Below, piece by piece: positions 11,645 to 23,125 of a stretch of DNA of 64,000 nt. This DNA is from Colletotrichum lupini (Eukaryota > Ascomycota > Sordariomycetes > Glomerellales > Glomerellaceae). A program made the translations under genes and the position numbers. Each line of letters begins with the position of its first letter. The first letter of the stretch is position 1. The stretch is taken from the NCBI RefSeq assembly GCF_023278565.1, contig NC_064677.1:4030001-4094000 (forward strand). Direction: 5' to 3'. The notes beneath the pieces were generated by a model that worked only from the letters and a program-made list of their open reading frames with translations, was not told the origin of the DNA and did not search any database.

Positions 11645-12760
11645 ATTGACGGCTGAATAGGAGCTTGGTTGGGTAGCAAAAGCTGTGCGTTAATGCGCTA
11701 TGATAAGGGTTAGGACCAGGCCAGGTTGCAACAAAAGAGATGCCATAGGGCTCGGTGCGGGCAGCGGAAACTAACAGTGGTTTGATGAGCGATGTGGGTA
11801 GCTTGTAAAAGTTCGCAAGATGCTGTTGACGATGACAGAATGTAAGGTTCTTGACAAAATTACTGAGAATATGGGGTTGAGTGACCTTGTGTCTGTGTTG
11901 GAATTAGCAGGTGAAAGGGAAAAGGCCGGATGACGACGTAACGTGTGCAGATCTGGCCAGTAGGAATGGTCTGGGTGCCTTTGCGTCGAGCTTCAGTCGG
12001 GGCTAATGGGGGTTTGGAGAGGGGCACAAGCACGAGACGAAGTGAGCACGGCGTAGCTGGTTGTAGCTCCCAGTTGCAACCGACTTTGTGTGCCGGGCAA
12101 CTTTGCCCTGGGATCCATGTCCTTCGTGTTAGCGGGTACTTTGTGTGGCCATGGCTCGGATGGTGTCAGATTTCGCAGATTTCGGTCTTGAGTCTTCAGC
12201 CAGCGAGTGTTTTGTTGGCGGGCACGGCAGGGTATGGTGGGTATTTACATCTGGGATGCCACCGTCTGTCCGCACCTAGGTACCTAACCTACCGTATCCG
12301 TACGGTGAGATAAGATAAGAGCACCCGAGCTCCCTTGCCTTAGCGAAGGTGGGGAAGACTCGGGCCCGGATGTTTTTGGCTGAGGTGCATTGCTGTTGTG
12401 ATTTTTTGTATTGATGCCTAACGTCCAAGGCACAGTACACCTTGAGAGAGAGAGGAGTAAGGTACCTACGTACGGACGGGAGTATTGTTGCTCTTTGAAG
12501 CTGAGTGGACAGATCTGAATGTGGCTTCTCCGCGCGTTTGGAACACAGTAGCGTGTATACGTACCGACGCCAGAGCCAAATAGCCAGAAACAGACAAAGT
12601 AAGCAGACCCCACATCACAGACTCATGAGCGCACTGGCCAATTGGAAAACACAAACACGACCAAGCTGTTACGGGACTGGCTGCTCCAGGTTGTTTGGGA
12701 ACTATCCAATCCGCGGCCATGGAAGGATGCAACCACACGCTGCAATGACTGGCCTTTCTC

Positions 12761-12768
12761 ATCACGTG
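12761..12768. promoter_or_regulatory. extended E-box ATCACGTG (Cbf1-type RTCACRTG)
   Basis: Exact match to the RTCACRTG word bound by Cbf1/CPF1-type bHLH factors, 386 bp upstream of the RFX start codon. Motif match only. Confidence 0.35.
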
Positions 12769-12831
12769 AGTCGCCCAGCCACGCCAATCCGTTGTTCCAA
12801 GACCTGAGTGGAGGTGACCAGCCGAGCCTTG

Positions 12832-12845
12832 GTTGTCAAGTCAAC
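12832..12845. promoter_or_regulatory. possible X-box (RFX-binding inverted repeat)
   Basis: GTTGTCAAGTCAAC is an imperfect palindrome, GTTGNC-NN-GNCAAC. It matches 11 of 14 positions of the classic RFX X-box GTTGCCATGGCAAC. It lies about 300 bp upstream of the RFX gene's start, where yeast Crt1/Rfx1 is known to bind its own promoter. Binding is inference. Confidence 0.35.
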
Positions 12846-13146
12846 AAAACAGTGGAAAGCCTCCCAAAACATTTCCCACATCCACACTCTGCTCCTGGTC
12901 CTGCTCTCCCCCGACCACGTCCTTTAAGATCTCGACGCTCACCACGGCGCACCGCGCTCTTCAAGGCTGCAGGGATTCCGGATTACTCTCACGACCTCGA
13001 CGCTTCTTCTTCTTTCCTCACCCATTTGTCCTTGCTCGGCGCACGTTGACTTCTTCATTGTTTGGAAACGGCGTCCTGCATGATCCGTGTGTTTTCATCG
13101 CAAAACAACAACATCACATCCTCACCGAGCTGACAGACAACGACCA

Positions 13147-15645
13147 ATGGATCACGGTACGATCTATAGCCTCGCCAGGCTTGCTTCACTGCAACAAGAG
13201 CATTTCTTTCCCCTGTGGTTCTTGACTGACGGTCTGATATAAACAGACCACCTCTCCCAGGCCCTCAGGGCGAAGAAGAGACCTCAGTCTCGGGCCTCGA
13301 CTGCTTCGGTTCACAGCATCTCAACGCAGCCTACTATGGAGCAACAACAGTTTGCCGACGCGCCTGAACTGTACTCGGCACAATGGGTCAACAACGACCA
13401 AAGACAGCAGAGAAGCCTCGCTCCCGCGTCGCGGATCACACCAGAGGAGATGATGCTTCATGCAGCTGCTACCCAGATGCAGAACGCCCGCGAATACTCG
13501 ATGCCGCCCGGAATGAATGCCTCCATGAGCCAGTCCAGTGCTCACATGGGCCACTCAATGTCTTTTCAGCAACATCCCATGCAAAGACACCCTTTGCCTT
13601 CCGAAAGTTTTGCCAATAACAGCTTCACCGACGACAGCCAAATGATAGATCGTGATGAGGACGGCGATTCTTTGGTTGGAGCTATGGGCATGCAGAAATC
13701 TAGTTCCGCCAGATCCAGTGCTAACAACGAGCTGGAGATGCGTCACCTTTTCAATGCTAACAAGCACCGCGGCCTTCAAGATGTTGCCGGCGAACTGCAC
13801 GGCAATGAGCGAGGCCCCAACTCCGAACGCACCCGACAAGTCTTTGCCATGCTTTGGATCAACTCTGTATGCACCAAGGGAAAGGGATCTGTGCCTCGAG
13901 GACGCGTATATGCCAACTACGCGTCTCGCTGTGCCACCGAGAGAATTACAGTCCTCAACCCAGCTAGTTTCGGAAAGCTTGTCCGTGTACTCTTCCCAGG
14001 TCTGAAGACGAGGCGACTTGGCGTGAGAGGAGAATCAAAGTACCACTACGTCAACTTCTGCTTGGTTGACGACCAGCCTGACCTCCGCGAACCCGAGCCT
14101 CACATTCCTCTGGCTATCTCCGAACCCCCCCGTTCTCAAAGCTTCAGCGCGGCACCCGTCAAGGCCCAGCCTGCCGCTGCCGTCTTGCCATCACCCGACG
14201 CTGCGAAACGGCCAGAGAGCCCAGCTCAAGCGACGCATCACACCTCGAGGTCACATAGCTTCTATAGCCATCCAAATGTGACCAGCGCGGATCATCTGAA
14301 CTCATCGGCATCGAAGACCTCATTACAGTTCTCGTTCCCCTCGGAAGCGGATGAGCTGCTTCTTCAATCTAACGAACCTCTCGCGCTACCCCGGATGGAG
14401 CCTTTCCTCCCCAGTGGAACTGACCCAGATGCTGCCAAAAGCTTGTCTGCCCTGTATAGATCGCATTGCACTTCCCTTGTGGAGTGTGTTCGCTACTGCA
14501 AGGAGAAGACGTTCTTCCACCTTTATACGTCATTCCAGGGCACGTTGACGATGCCCGTTCAAAAGCTCCTCGGTCACCCGAGCCTCGCCCCTTGGATCGA
14601 GGAATGTGACTTTATTCTGTACCAACGCATGCTTAGAATTATCTCGGGGCTCACGCTCCAGGTCGTGCCCAAGCCAGTACTGGATACGTTACGCGGCATT
14701 TCCGAGCGCCTCGTACCTCACATTCGAGAGGCTTTCCAGGGACAGCCGCACCACGTCATCCGAGCCAAGGAGGCACCGGCAACTATCTTTGCAGCTCTTC
14801 TGGACCGAGCTCTGCGGGTCAACCTTACTGCTCACGCAGCAGCCAACATGCTGTCCAACCCGGCCAACCGCGATCAGATGTATCTCGACTGGATTACGAT
14901 GGTGCGTGTGCGCAAGGTGGCGGAGTGTGTTCCCACACGTGGTATGGATGACCTCGTCAACTTGCTCGTCACCGAACTGCGGGATCTCCTTAGCCCCATG
15001 AACGTCCCTTGGGAGGTGGAGTGCTTGACGGTCTATGGCGACATTGCCTTGAGAAACGGTCGCCAGCCCGGCGCCGAGAGCGCAGGCGATCCTAACGGAC
15101 AAAATGTTTTGGAGCGATGGGTTGGGTTCCTCAAGTCCCTTCCGATACGGTTCCCTTATGCGTCTCACACTGAGATTGTCTACGCCGTGCAAAGAGTGGG
15201 CACAGCTGTGATGCGGGATCTTACCATGGCTCAAGGCAAGAGTTTCGGCTCGTGGTGGGTGACGAAGTGCTGGATCGACGAGATGACTTGCTTCCTTGCC
15301 GAGCAGGGTGGTTTTCTTCAAATGAAGACGTCGGGCGCGTCAGCAGCCATGGCCAACCCTCAATCGGCAGCCCAAGAGTCGAACCGCCAAGGATCTCGGT
15401 TCAGCGCGGGTAGCGAGGATTTCAATTTCTCGAGTCTTCCTCAGGCACAACCAGACAAGGCGCCATTCCCACCATCAACAAGCCAGGGCCAGGTCGACTC
15501 TGCGGATATGTCGGCGGGAAACAACCCGGACGACAGCGGGATCGGCATCCGGACACCGGAGGAGGACTTCCCGATGGATAAATACACCTTCTCGCACTCG
15601 GAGGTCAATCAAGCGTTGCTTGCCAACGCTGAGTTGCAACAATGA
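13147..15645 (+). CDS. RFX-family winged-helix transcription factor (802 aa)
   Basis: Two exons. A 10-nt first coding exon (13147-13156, ATG GAT CAC G) and a 90-nt intron (GTACGA...ACAG) lead to 13247-15645. Although ATG 13336 opens a long frame, the codons before it (RAKKRPQSRASTASVHSIST) look coding and lead back to the acceptor, so I prefer the 13147 start. The RFX DNA-binding domain spans about residues 197-278, with VFAMLWINSVC, GSVPRGRVYANYASRC and GVRGESKYHYVNF; the residues that contact the X-box are present. The C-terminal half carries the conserved RFX extension, including a dimerisation-like region around WVGFLKSLPIRFPY. Fungal relatives are yeast Crt1/Rfx1 (DNA-damage and RNR control) and Acremonium CPCR1. 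A repressor role in DNA-damage response or morphogenesis is inferred. Confidence 0.93.
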
Positions 15646-17448
15646 CGAATGGAGATCAGATTCTAGTCGCACCTGACCAACCAGGTGTCATGTATCGATA
15701 CCCGCCTGTCAGACAGTCTCTTGTAGAGGCTTGATGCCAGAAGAGGACTGTCGACAACAGTGCGATGACGATGGCACGACTGCACGATTGTATGAGCGCG
15801 GAAAAAGTCTTGACCATTTGGTGAGGACAAGTCACTGGGAACTGCGCCTGTTCATTTCTAGACGGGGTTTGGGATTTGTTTTTTTTGCGGTCGGTGTTTG
15901 ACGTGCGTGGCGATCGAGGTCGGCATTTGCATTTGGTTCTGGTTCTCGTGGGTTTGCTATACCAATTGTCTCTGGTTCTGGGCAAAGCAACGGTACTTTT
16001 GCATTTATACGTTTATTTAGTGGTAATACGACCCATACTGGGAGAGCTTTGAGCAGACAATGCATGCCCCTTTTTTGATGAGTTACAGATGCATGCATGC
16101 AAGACTTGGCAGGGCATTTTCACATTGCCTTTGCTCACTGTCTGATAAGACTGCCCAAGGCCCTGAAAGGCTCCAGGTGTTGTTGAGCAAAACTGGGTTG
16201 TCATGAGTTGCGGCGGCAACAGATCAGTGGCATGCAGAGTTGCGTCAAATGCGGCTATTTCACTGGGGGCGTGGGATCCCCGTCTGTCACTTCGTCATCG
16301 GCCGGTCTCTGATTCGCCATCCCCGCGCGGTCGCCAGGATTCGGCACCTAAAGGTTTTCTTCGAGAGAGGTTTCATAGGCTCTTTATGAGACCGCATTTG
16401 TGGAGTGGCTGGACGGGAGACGGCAGCGACAACGCAGAGGCTTGAAGAGACCACCAGAGCGGACGCACACAGCGAGTGACCCCCGTGGGGTTCATGGGTG
16501 ATTACTAAATGGTTGTCCTGGAACCGTACTCTATTATCTAGAGTTTCCGGGATATTGAAGAGACGGACAGGTTTGCCATCGGTGTCAAATTACCTTCTTC
16601 AGAGGGGCTAGTGAAGCACCGATACTGCGTATGACTCAGACAAAGAAATTGTCACGGATAGAGGCTGCCGCGGGACACACTGCCCAATTCAGAGCCCTCG
16701 GTCGTACAGGTCTTTGCAGAAGCCAGGTCAAGCCAGGGGATTTATCGGCAGAGACCATACAGATAGGTAGGTAGCAGCAACGGCAGCGGCGTGGCAGGTG
16801 TGCGTTGGAGGATTACCCGGGATTTCAAAACTCGAGGCCCATTCATTATTACCTTTTGACCAAGGAACGGCACTGCTGAGGCTTGTACGTCAAGACAGAT
16901 AGTAAACTGACCAATGTACGGCTGTCATTGTTTGGTGACCTTGCAGCAGTGTATCTGTAAGGTCTCTCTGTGTAGGTAGGCACGAATAGTGTGAGAAGAT
17001 TCGGGCCCGCCTCCGATGTTCCGGAAACGCAAAAATTTGGACGCTGCAACTTGCACAAGCGTCGCCGATTTCGTCGCTCCACCACATCCCACTTTCGTCC
17101 CATCCCCATCGCCTTGGTTTAATCCACCGCAACATAAACCACCTTGAACATAGCAATTCCACCGCATTCGAGCCGTGGACTCTCTCTTCCCACTCTGTAA
17201 ACTCCCTGCACCTGTCATACCACTTTCTCTTTTTGCTGAACGCCTTGCTGTGTGACGCATCTCGCATAAGACACTCAGTTTGAGAGGGTTGACGTCCCAG
17301 CCTAACCGTCGCCATTCTTTCTTTATTTTTTTCCCTCTCTCCCTCCCATTCCCCCGTCGCTCACAGTGCCCCTCCTTCTTGGCCCGGCTTAAGCACTCAT
17401 ACCCCCAAACCAACCACTTTAGGCTCTGCGCGTAGCCATTGATACATC
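15646..17448. other. 1.8-kb intergenic region RFX / HOM3
   Basis: No gene recognised. It holds the RFX 3' UTR and the HOM3 promoter. The last 250 bp before HOM3 are strongly C/T-rich on the plus strand, the usual fungal leader composition. A TGACTCA word lies at 16632. Confidence 0.5.
16632..16638. promoter_or_regulatory. TGACTCA, Gcn4/CPC1-type site
   Basis: Perfect 7-mer for the general amino-acid control factor (Gcn4/CPC1), about 810 bp upstream of aspartokinase, a classic target in yeast. The same word (TGAGTCA) also occurs at 17768-17774 in a HOM3 intron. Several copies are expected by chance in 64 kb, so this is weak support. Confidence 0.3.
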
Positions 17449-19295
17449 ATGAGTAGTCAAACGATAGGGAACACCTCCAGCAATGGCTGGGTGGTGCAGA
17501 AGTTCGGCGGAACCAGTGTTGGAAAGTTTCCAGACAAGGTTTGTTACTCACCACTGAGAAAGTCGCGATTGCTGCATGAGGCTGATACAGTATACTCACA
17601 CGCCAGATCGCCACGGATATTGTCCGGTACGAAACACACAATTCTCAAGTAGGATTGTGACCTGACTGACACATTCGTGTTTTAGAGCAAGCCTTTCCCA
17701 CAACAAGGTCGTCGTCGTCTGCTCGGCAAGAAGCACGGGCAAGAAGATTGAGGGCACCACCAGCCGGTGAGTCACTCAGAAACGCAACCCAGGCTTCATT
17801 CTCAACTGACACCCTCCGCCAAAGACTGCTTGGCGTGTTTAACAAGCTCAAGGGCATTGCGGCGCCCACGACGCCCGAAGAGACACAGAATGAGCTCATG
17901 AACGAGGCCAAGGGTCTTATTGATGACATTTGCAAGGACCACGTATCGGCAGTTAAGACTTTCCTGCGCAACCCAGAATTACAGGCCTCCTTGGAACAGG
18001 AGATCCGCGACGAGTGCCAAGAGCTGGTCGAGTACATCGTCGCAGCCAGGAGATTTAATCTCGAGGTCAACTCAAGATCAAAGGATCGATGCATCAGCTT
18101 TGGTGAAAAACTCAGCTGCCGGTTCATGGCCGCATTGCTGAAGGACTTGGTACGGAATGGACATGGCTGTCCACTGTCTTGAAAATGCCGCTAATCAGAC
18201 TCGCAGGGCGTCGCCGCGGAATATGTGGATCTCAGTGACGCGTTCCACCATGATGCCACGGCTCGTCTGAGCCAGGGCTTCTACCAGGAGGCCGCAGCGG
18301 TACTGAGGAAAAAGATCACGGCTTGCGAGGACCGAGTCCCCGTGGTCACTGGCTTCTTTGGCAACGTTCCCGGAAGCCTGATCGATGGTGACATTGGACG
18401 AGGCTACACGGATCTCTGCGCGGCGCTGTGCTCAGTCGGTCTGAAGGCGGATGAGCTCCAGGTGTGGAAGGAGGTTGATGGAATCTTCACAGCAGACCCG
18501 ACCAAGGTTCCTACGGCCCGCCTGTTGCACTCCATCACACCATCTGAGGCAGCCGAGTTGACGTTCTACGGTTCCGAGGTCATCCATCACTTGACCATGG
18601 ATCAGGTTATTCACGCCTCGCCCCCTATTCCCATCCGCATCAAGAACGTCAAGAACCCAAGGGGAGTCGGCACCATCGTCGTGCCCGACCCCATCCTCAC
18701 GGCCGGCCACCAGATCCAACGGTCAGCACCCGCAGACCCGTCCCTGGTCCAAAAGCCAAAGAGACCCACGGCTGTTACGATCAAGGACAAGATCTCCGTC
18801 ATCAACGTGCACTCCAACAAGCGGTCCATCTCCCACGGCTTCTTCGCAAAGGTCTTCTCTATCCTCGACAGCAACCAGATCTCTGTCGATCTCATCTCCA
18901 CGAGTGAAGTTCACGTGTCCATGGCCATCCACGCCGGAAATTCAGAGGGTGGCAGCTTCGACAAGGCGCGGCTTGAGCTGGAGGAATGTGGCGACGTCAG
19001 CGTGCTCCATGACATGGCCATCCTGAGTCTGGTTGGTGCGGAGATGAAGAATATGATTGGTATCGCCGGTCGCATGTTCTCCACGCTAGGCGAGCACAAC
19101 GTCAACTTGGAGATGATCTCACAGGGTAAGCCATCTTGGGGGGAGGGGGGGGGGGGGGGGTTTGCGAGAGAAGACGCTTGCTAACTTTTCGACACAGGTG
19201 CCAGCGAGATCAATATTTCCTGCGTCATTGACGCCCGCGACGCTACTCGTGCCATGAACATCTTGCACACAAATCTATTCACTTTCCTTGACTAG
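17449..19295 (+). CDS. HOM3: aspartokinase (510 aa)
   Basis: Six exons: 17449-17538, 17607-17626 (20 nt), 17686-17766, 17825-18149, 18207-19125 and 19198-19295. All phases are consistent. It catalyses the first step of the aspartate pathway (aspartate + ATP to 4-phosphoaspartate) for threonine, methionine and isoleucine. The N-terminal kinase motif VVQKFGGTSVGKF is at residues 15-27. The substrate region contains SFGEKLS, and VTGFFG...GRGYTDLCAAL lies in the nucleotide site. Two C-terminal ACT regulatory domains (from about residue 370, VINVHSN, and LVGAEMKNMIGIAGRMF) are where threonine feedback acts in this family. Length fits yeast Hom3 (527 aa). The last intron contains a G16 run (19145-19160), harmless to the frame. 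Confidence 0.95.
19145..19160. repeat. G16 homopolymer in HOM3 intron 5
   Basis: Sixteen consecutive G bases inside the last HOM3 intron, preceded by further short G runs. Confidence 0.9.
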
Positions 19296-20059
19296 GGCTT
19301 TCGTCTCGAACTGCCCCGCGCGCTTCAACTGCGCGCGGTGGGAGCGAGCTCTACCTTTTTGGATTGAAGTATATAAGTTTTCCCATGGGTCGGGTCATCT
19401 AAAAATGGAGCATGAATTTGCATTGTTGGATCAGAAAAGAAGAAAGAACGAAGAGTCTGGGTTGGAAAAGACAAGATTCCCTTGATTTATCTAGAGGTAT
19501 ATATCAAATGCACATGATTAGGTCAGCTTTGGCATCAAAATTCTAGGCGTTGGTAGAGTAGATCGCGGATCAGGTCCAGAGGCAATCGATCATATCGACA
19601 CACCATCAACTAATGAAGTTGAGAACATGAGAATTATCTGACAAGAAGTTGTCAATATTGCAATAGCCGGCAATCAAGAACCACCCCAGTAACCAGACGA
19701 ACGTAAATATTTACCCGTTAGGCCGAGGTCGGCGAAGTGGAATACAGTGCTCAGATAGCCGTCGCACACGGCTCTGCCCCGCCACTTCTTTCATGAGCTG
19801 GGCGCAGACCCTTGTCAATTCCGATAAGATAAGCAGCACCAGAAGGATCCACAACCGACCCTGGAAGGGCTCGTTCAAGGTTGCTTTGCGACGATCTTCT
19901 CCTGTCAACATAACTGCATCCAACCTCGAATCCCACACGCGCCACTTATCGGAACCCTGCCCACGACATATAGATCCTACCATCGTACCTCGAAAACAAC
20001 CCCCTCTTCCATATCAGCAACCGTCCACCAAAGAACGCCCCGAAAAAAGAACGCCCAAG
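19296..20059. other. intergenic region HOM3 / KIN17-like
   Basis: HOM3 3' UTR and KIN17-like promoter. The KIN17 frame stays open upstream to 19793 but without recognisable protein features, so it is treated as leader. Confidence 0.5.
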
Positions 20060-21088
20060 ATGCCGAAAGCAGAAGTCGGCTCGACAAAGCACCTGAGCAA
20101 CAAGCTCAAGAGCAAAGGCCTCCAGCGGCTGCGCTGGTATTGCCAGGTCTGCGAGAAGCAGTGCCGCGACGAGAACGGCTTCAAGATGCACACGCAGTCC
20201 GAGTCGCACGTGCGGCAGATGCTCGTCGTGGGCGAGGACCCGAAAAAGTTCCTCAACGAGTACAGCAACCAGTTCCTCCGCGACTTCACGCAGCTGCTGC
20301 GCACGGGGCACGGCGAGAAGCAGGTGCAGATCAATCACTTTTACCAGGAGTACATTGCCAACAAGGAGCACGTGCACATGAACGCGACAAAGTGGCCCAG
20401 CTTGACCGAATTTGCGAAGCATCTGGGGCGGGAAGGCATCTGCCGCGTCGAGGAGAACGAGAAGGGTATTCACATTGCGTGGATCGATAACTCGCCAGAG
20501 GCGCTCAAGAGGCAAGAGGCGTTAAGGAGGAAAGAGGCCCAGGATCGGGGCAATGAGGAGGTGGAGCAGATGATGATTCGTGAGCAGATCAAGAGGGCGC
20601 AGAAGGCAGCCGAGGCGAGGGGCGAGAAGCCCGATGACGAAGAAGGGCGGGAGAGGGGTTTGCAGAGGACGGAAGGAGAGAAGGTGTCGTTGTCGTTCGG
20701 CGCCAAGCCTGCGGCGGCGAAGAAGGAGCCCAGCCCAACGGGAGCGCAGTCCAAGTCCGCCGATCCTGAGGTCTCGACTACAGCGACGAATACAGTGGCG
20801 TCTGAGAAGACAGAGGACAAGCCTGTCGAGAAGCCGTCTCTCGGAGGCGGTCTATCGCTCAAGATGACGGCGAAACCTCAGACCAAGAATGTGTTTGCGC
20901 AGGCGAAGAAGAACGCGCTGGTGGGCGGCGCGAAGAAGTCTGCCTTTGAGCAACCGAAGAAGATGAGTGAGGCGGAAAGGATCATGAAAGAGGACATGGA
21001 GAGGCAGAAGGGGAAACGATCACGAGACGGATCTGGGTCTGGTTTTGGCGGGTTTGCGTTCAAGAAGCAAAAGACGGATCAGCGGTGA
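20060..21088 (+). CDS. KIN17-like DNA/RNA-binding zinc-finger protein (342 aa)
   Basis: Single exon. The start at 20060 (MPKAEVGSTKHLSNKLKSKG) is the conserved family start; an in-frame ATG at 19793 would add an unconserved extension. The zinc finger is C28-x2-C31-x12-H44-x5-H50 (WYCQVCEKQCRDENGFKMH). It is followed by the Kin17-type winged helix, including FLRDFTQLLRTGHGEKQVQINHFYQEYI and WPSLTEFAKHLGREG. The second half is a charged, disordered tail with two conserved Lys-rich blocks and a nuclear-localisation-like KRSRD. Kin17 proteins act in pre-mRNA splicing and the DNA-damage response and associate with spliceosome B complexes. The C-terminal KOW domain of animal Kin17 is absent, as in other fungi such as yeast Rts2. 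Confidence 0.9.
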   Translation: MPKAEVGSTKHLSNKLKSKGLQRLRWYCQVCEKQCRDENGFKMHTQSESHVRQMLVVGEDPKKFLNEYSNQFLRDFTQLLRTGHGEKQVQINHFYQEYIANKEHVHMNATKWPSLTEFAKHLGREGICRVEENEKGIHIAWIDNSPEALKRQEALRRKEAQDRGNEEVEQMMIREQIKRAQKAAEARGEKPDDEEGRERGLQRTEGEKVSLSFGAKPAAAKKEPSPTGAQSKSADPEVSTTATNTVASEKTEDKPVEKPSLGGGLSLKMTAKPQTKNVFAQAKKNALVGGAKKSAFEQPKKMSEAERIMKEDMERQKGKRSRDGSGSGFGGFAFKKQKTDQR

Positions 21089-21344
21089 GTCCAACTGTGA
21101 ATCAGGGATCGATTTCGCGTCCATCGACAGGCGTTTGGGTTTAAAGCAGGGGCAGCATCGCATTGTAACAAAAAAGGAGGTTCAATAACTTCCATGGGCA
21201 AAACTCGGGTTGCACTTTTAGATACCATTTTGAGAATTGATTCATCTGATAAAGTCTTCCCTGACTCCTTGCCGACCTTCTTTGACTCCCCATAAAACGC
21301 CTTGTATGTAAAGAAGCACATTGTTCAAAAACTTGTGGCCAATC

Positions 21345-21941
21345 TCAAGCATCAACCTCCGTCTCCGTTCCGTCGCGCCTGTTACCAAAGTCAGTCAAAA
21401 ATGTACCCAGAGCTAGACATCCACTCTTTTCCCGGAATCCACGCCAAAGAAGAGACGTAACATCGAAAGAGATGGATAGAGAGAGGGCGTTACTGACGGA
21501 ATATAGTGTATCCTGTACTCCTCCTCGAGCGTGTTGCGAATCTCGTCGGGCAGCTGGCCCGAGACCTTGATCGCGTAGACGCCCCTCACGTAGTTGTCCA
21601 GGCGCTGCCACTTTGCCACCCAGGAGCGCTTCGGGTTTGAGAGGGTAATGAGGCCCTCGAAGACCTGGGACGTGCAGCTCTCGATCTGGTCCTGGGAGCC
21701 GGCCATGTGGAGGAAGTCTTCGCAGTTGGGGCAGCCTTCGTCGCGGAAGCGCTAGTTCGAGGGACAATGTCAGTCTTGTTGATTCCGTGCAGTGGATCAT
21801 TCCCACCGAGGCCTTTCATCCGGATAGTGTTGTAGGAAAAGTCGACTGTGGACGTACAGAGTAGGTCATGACGATTGAGCAGACCATGCAGGCGCGGAGG
21901 TAGCGCTGCTGACCGGGCGCGACGAAGTTATCAGCCGACAT
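21345..21941 (-). CDS. SPT4: SPT4, transcription elongation factor subunit (123 aa)
   Basis: Three exons on the minus strand: 21941-21858, 21751-21498 and 21378-21345. The second donor is GTCAGT rather than the overlapping GTAACG 4 nt away, because only this choice gives the conserved ending [13 protein letters not shown]. The four-Cys zinc ribbon is C18-x2-C21...C35-x2-C38 ([14 protein letters not shown]). The Spt5-contact region ([21 protein letters not shown]) and the conserved [17 protein letters not shown] follow. Spt4 pairs with Spt5 (DSIF) to promote processivity of RNA polymerase II and I. Length is standard. The gene is convergent with the KIN17-like gene and divergent from the POP8-like gene. 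Confidence 0.95.
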
Positions 21942-22426
21942 CCTTTTGAGATTATCTTTCCGATCGGAGATTCTGTCTTCGGTGTTCGAGAAGGATGGGG
22001 CGGGCGGTTGAGAAGTGTATCGCAAGGGTGAGTGTGAAAGTCGCAAAAGCTAGAGCTTCATTAATGGTCTTTCTGGCAGAAGAGAGGCTCTGGCTAGGAG
22101 TTCCTCAAGCAGCTGGAAGTCAAATGTGGGGCACCCGAGTGAAAGGCATCGGTGTTTTCCATTGATGGCCCAGACTCAAAGTAACCTATCCGGTGTATGC
22201 ATATATACAAGTACATGGATAATGATTGATTTTGGCGCAGACCCACCTCCAGAGCTTCTTCGATTCCCTGCTCGAATCACATTACATGCTATTCTTCTCT
22301 CTCATTGAAATTCTCTCCTGCCGCCTGTCACACATCTCTTCAATCTAAGGAACTCACAGAGCCCATATTCTGTGAGAGAAGCGTCGAGAAAGACCTCATT
22401 AATCGACCAGAGAGAAAACAGCCAAT
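21942..22426. promoter_or_regulatory. divergent promoter SPT4 / POP8-like
   Basis: 485-bp shared upstream region of two divergent nuclear RNA-metabolism genes. No further element recognised. Confidence 0.5.
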
Positions 22427-22870
22427 ATGACGACGGAAAACTCATCAGCTGGCGACGCACCCGCTAGCACGTGGCGCGCAACGGGCCAGAAATCTCACGA
22501 GCTTCTCACATGCACTATCAAGGCCCCGATCTTCTCCTACACTCATTTGGAACTCATCTCCGAGTCTCCGACAACACAAGAGGCATTGGAACTGGACAAT
22601 CTTCAAGTACGCTCGTATTGCAATGCTGCTCTCGCCCAGTTCCTGGGCGCAACAGGCTCCGCCATTCCCATCGATATACTCAAAGTCGAGGGCGCACAGT
22701 GCTGGCTGCGCGTGCCCCGGCAGGATCTTAGCCCCTTCGCCGCCGCGATCACGGCGTGGGCAGGTGTCTCGGACCAGGGAAGCCGGCGAGTTCTCCGGGT
22801 GAAGCAGTGCTCTGACTACTTGGGCGCTATCGTCGGCACCGATGGCCAGGACAAGCTTTGGTCGTCATGA
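22427..22870 (+). CDS. POP8: RNase P/MRP subunit Pop8-like protein (147 aa)
   Basis: Single exon. After a short disordered N-terminus, residues 25-145 form an alpha/beta fold of the Pop8/Alba-like kind: TCTIKAPIFSYTHLEL (strand), LDNLQVRSYCNAALAQFLG (helix), IPIDILKVEGAQCWLRVPRQDLSPFAAAITAW (strand-strand-helix), and a final strand-helix with RVLRVKQCSDYLGAIVG. This resembles fungal proteins annotated as Pop8-like subunits of nuclear RNase P and RNase MRP, which process tRNA 5' ends and pre-rRNA. Pop8 is short and poorly conserved, so the call rests on fold order and size; a generic Alba/Rpp25-like protein is the main alternative. Confidence 0.7.
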   Translation: MTTENSSAGDAPASTWRATGQKSHELLTCTIKAPIFSYTHLELISESPTTQEALELDNLQVRSYCNAALAQFLGATGSAIPIDILKVEGAQCWLRVPRQDLSPFAAAITAWAGVSDQGSRRVLRVKQCSDYLGAIVGTDGQDKLWSS

Positions 22871-23125
22871 ACCTACACCTCGGTAGAGCTACGGAGAACA
22901 AGAATAAGAACTGGTCTTTCTTTTGGCCAAACACCCAACCGTCGTATTATTCTAGATTCGGGGTTATGGTGTGCGCCCGCAAGGCAAGAACTCCGATTTA
23001 TCCGCATGGCCAAACCCACGCTGCCACCCAGCCCCTTATATGCGCCGATCACATGCACCATGTATGCTGCGGATGCAAACTATACCTTTTCATACCTTAG
23101 GGACGGCCGTCCGCATATCATCAAA

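Larger units (their letters stand above)
11645..13146. promoter_or_regulatory. divergent promoter region YOP1 / RFX factor
   Basis: 1.5 kb with no supported gene. It contains an ATCACGTG motif at 12761-12768 and an inverted GTTGTC-AA-GTCAAC word at 12832-12845. The part next to the RFX start (12880-13140) is C/T-rich on the plus strand, as is common near fungal transcription starts. Confidence 0.5.
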
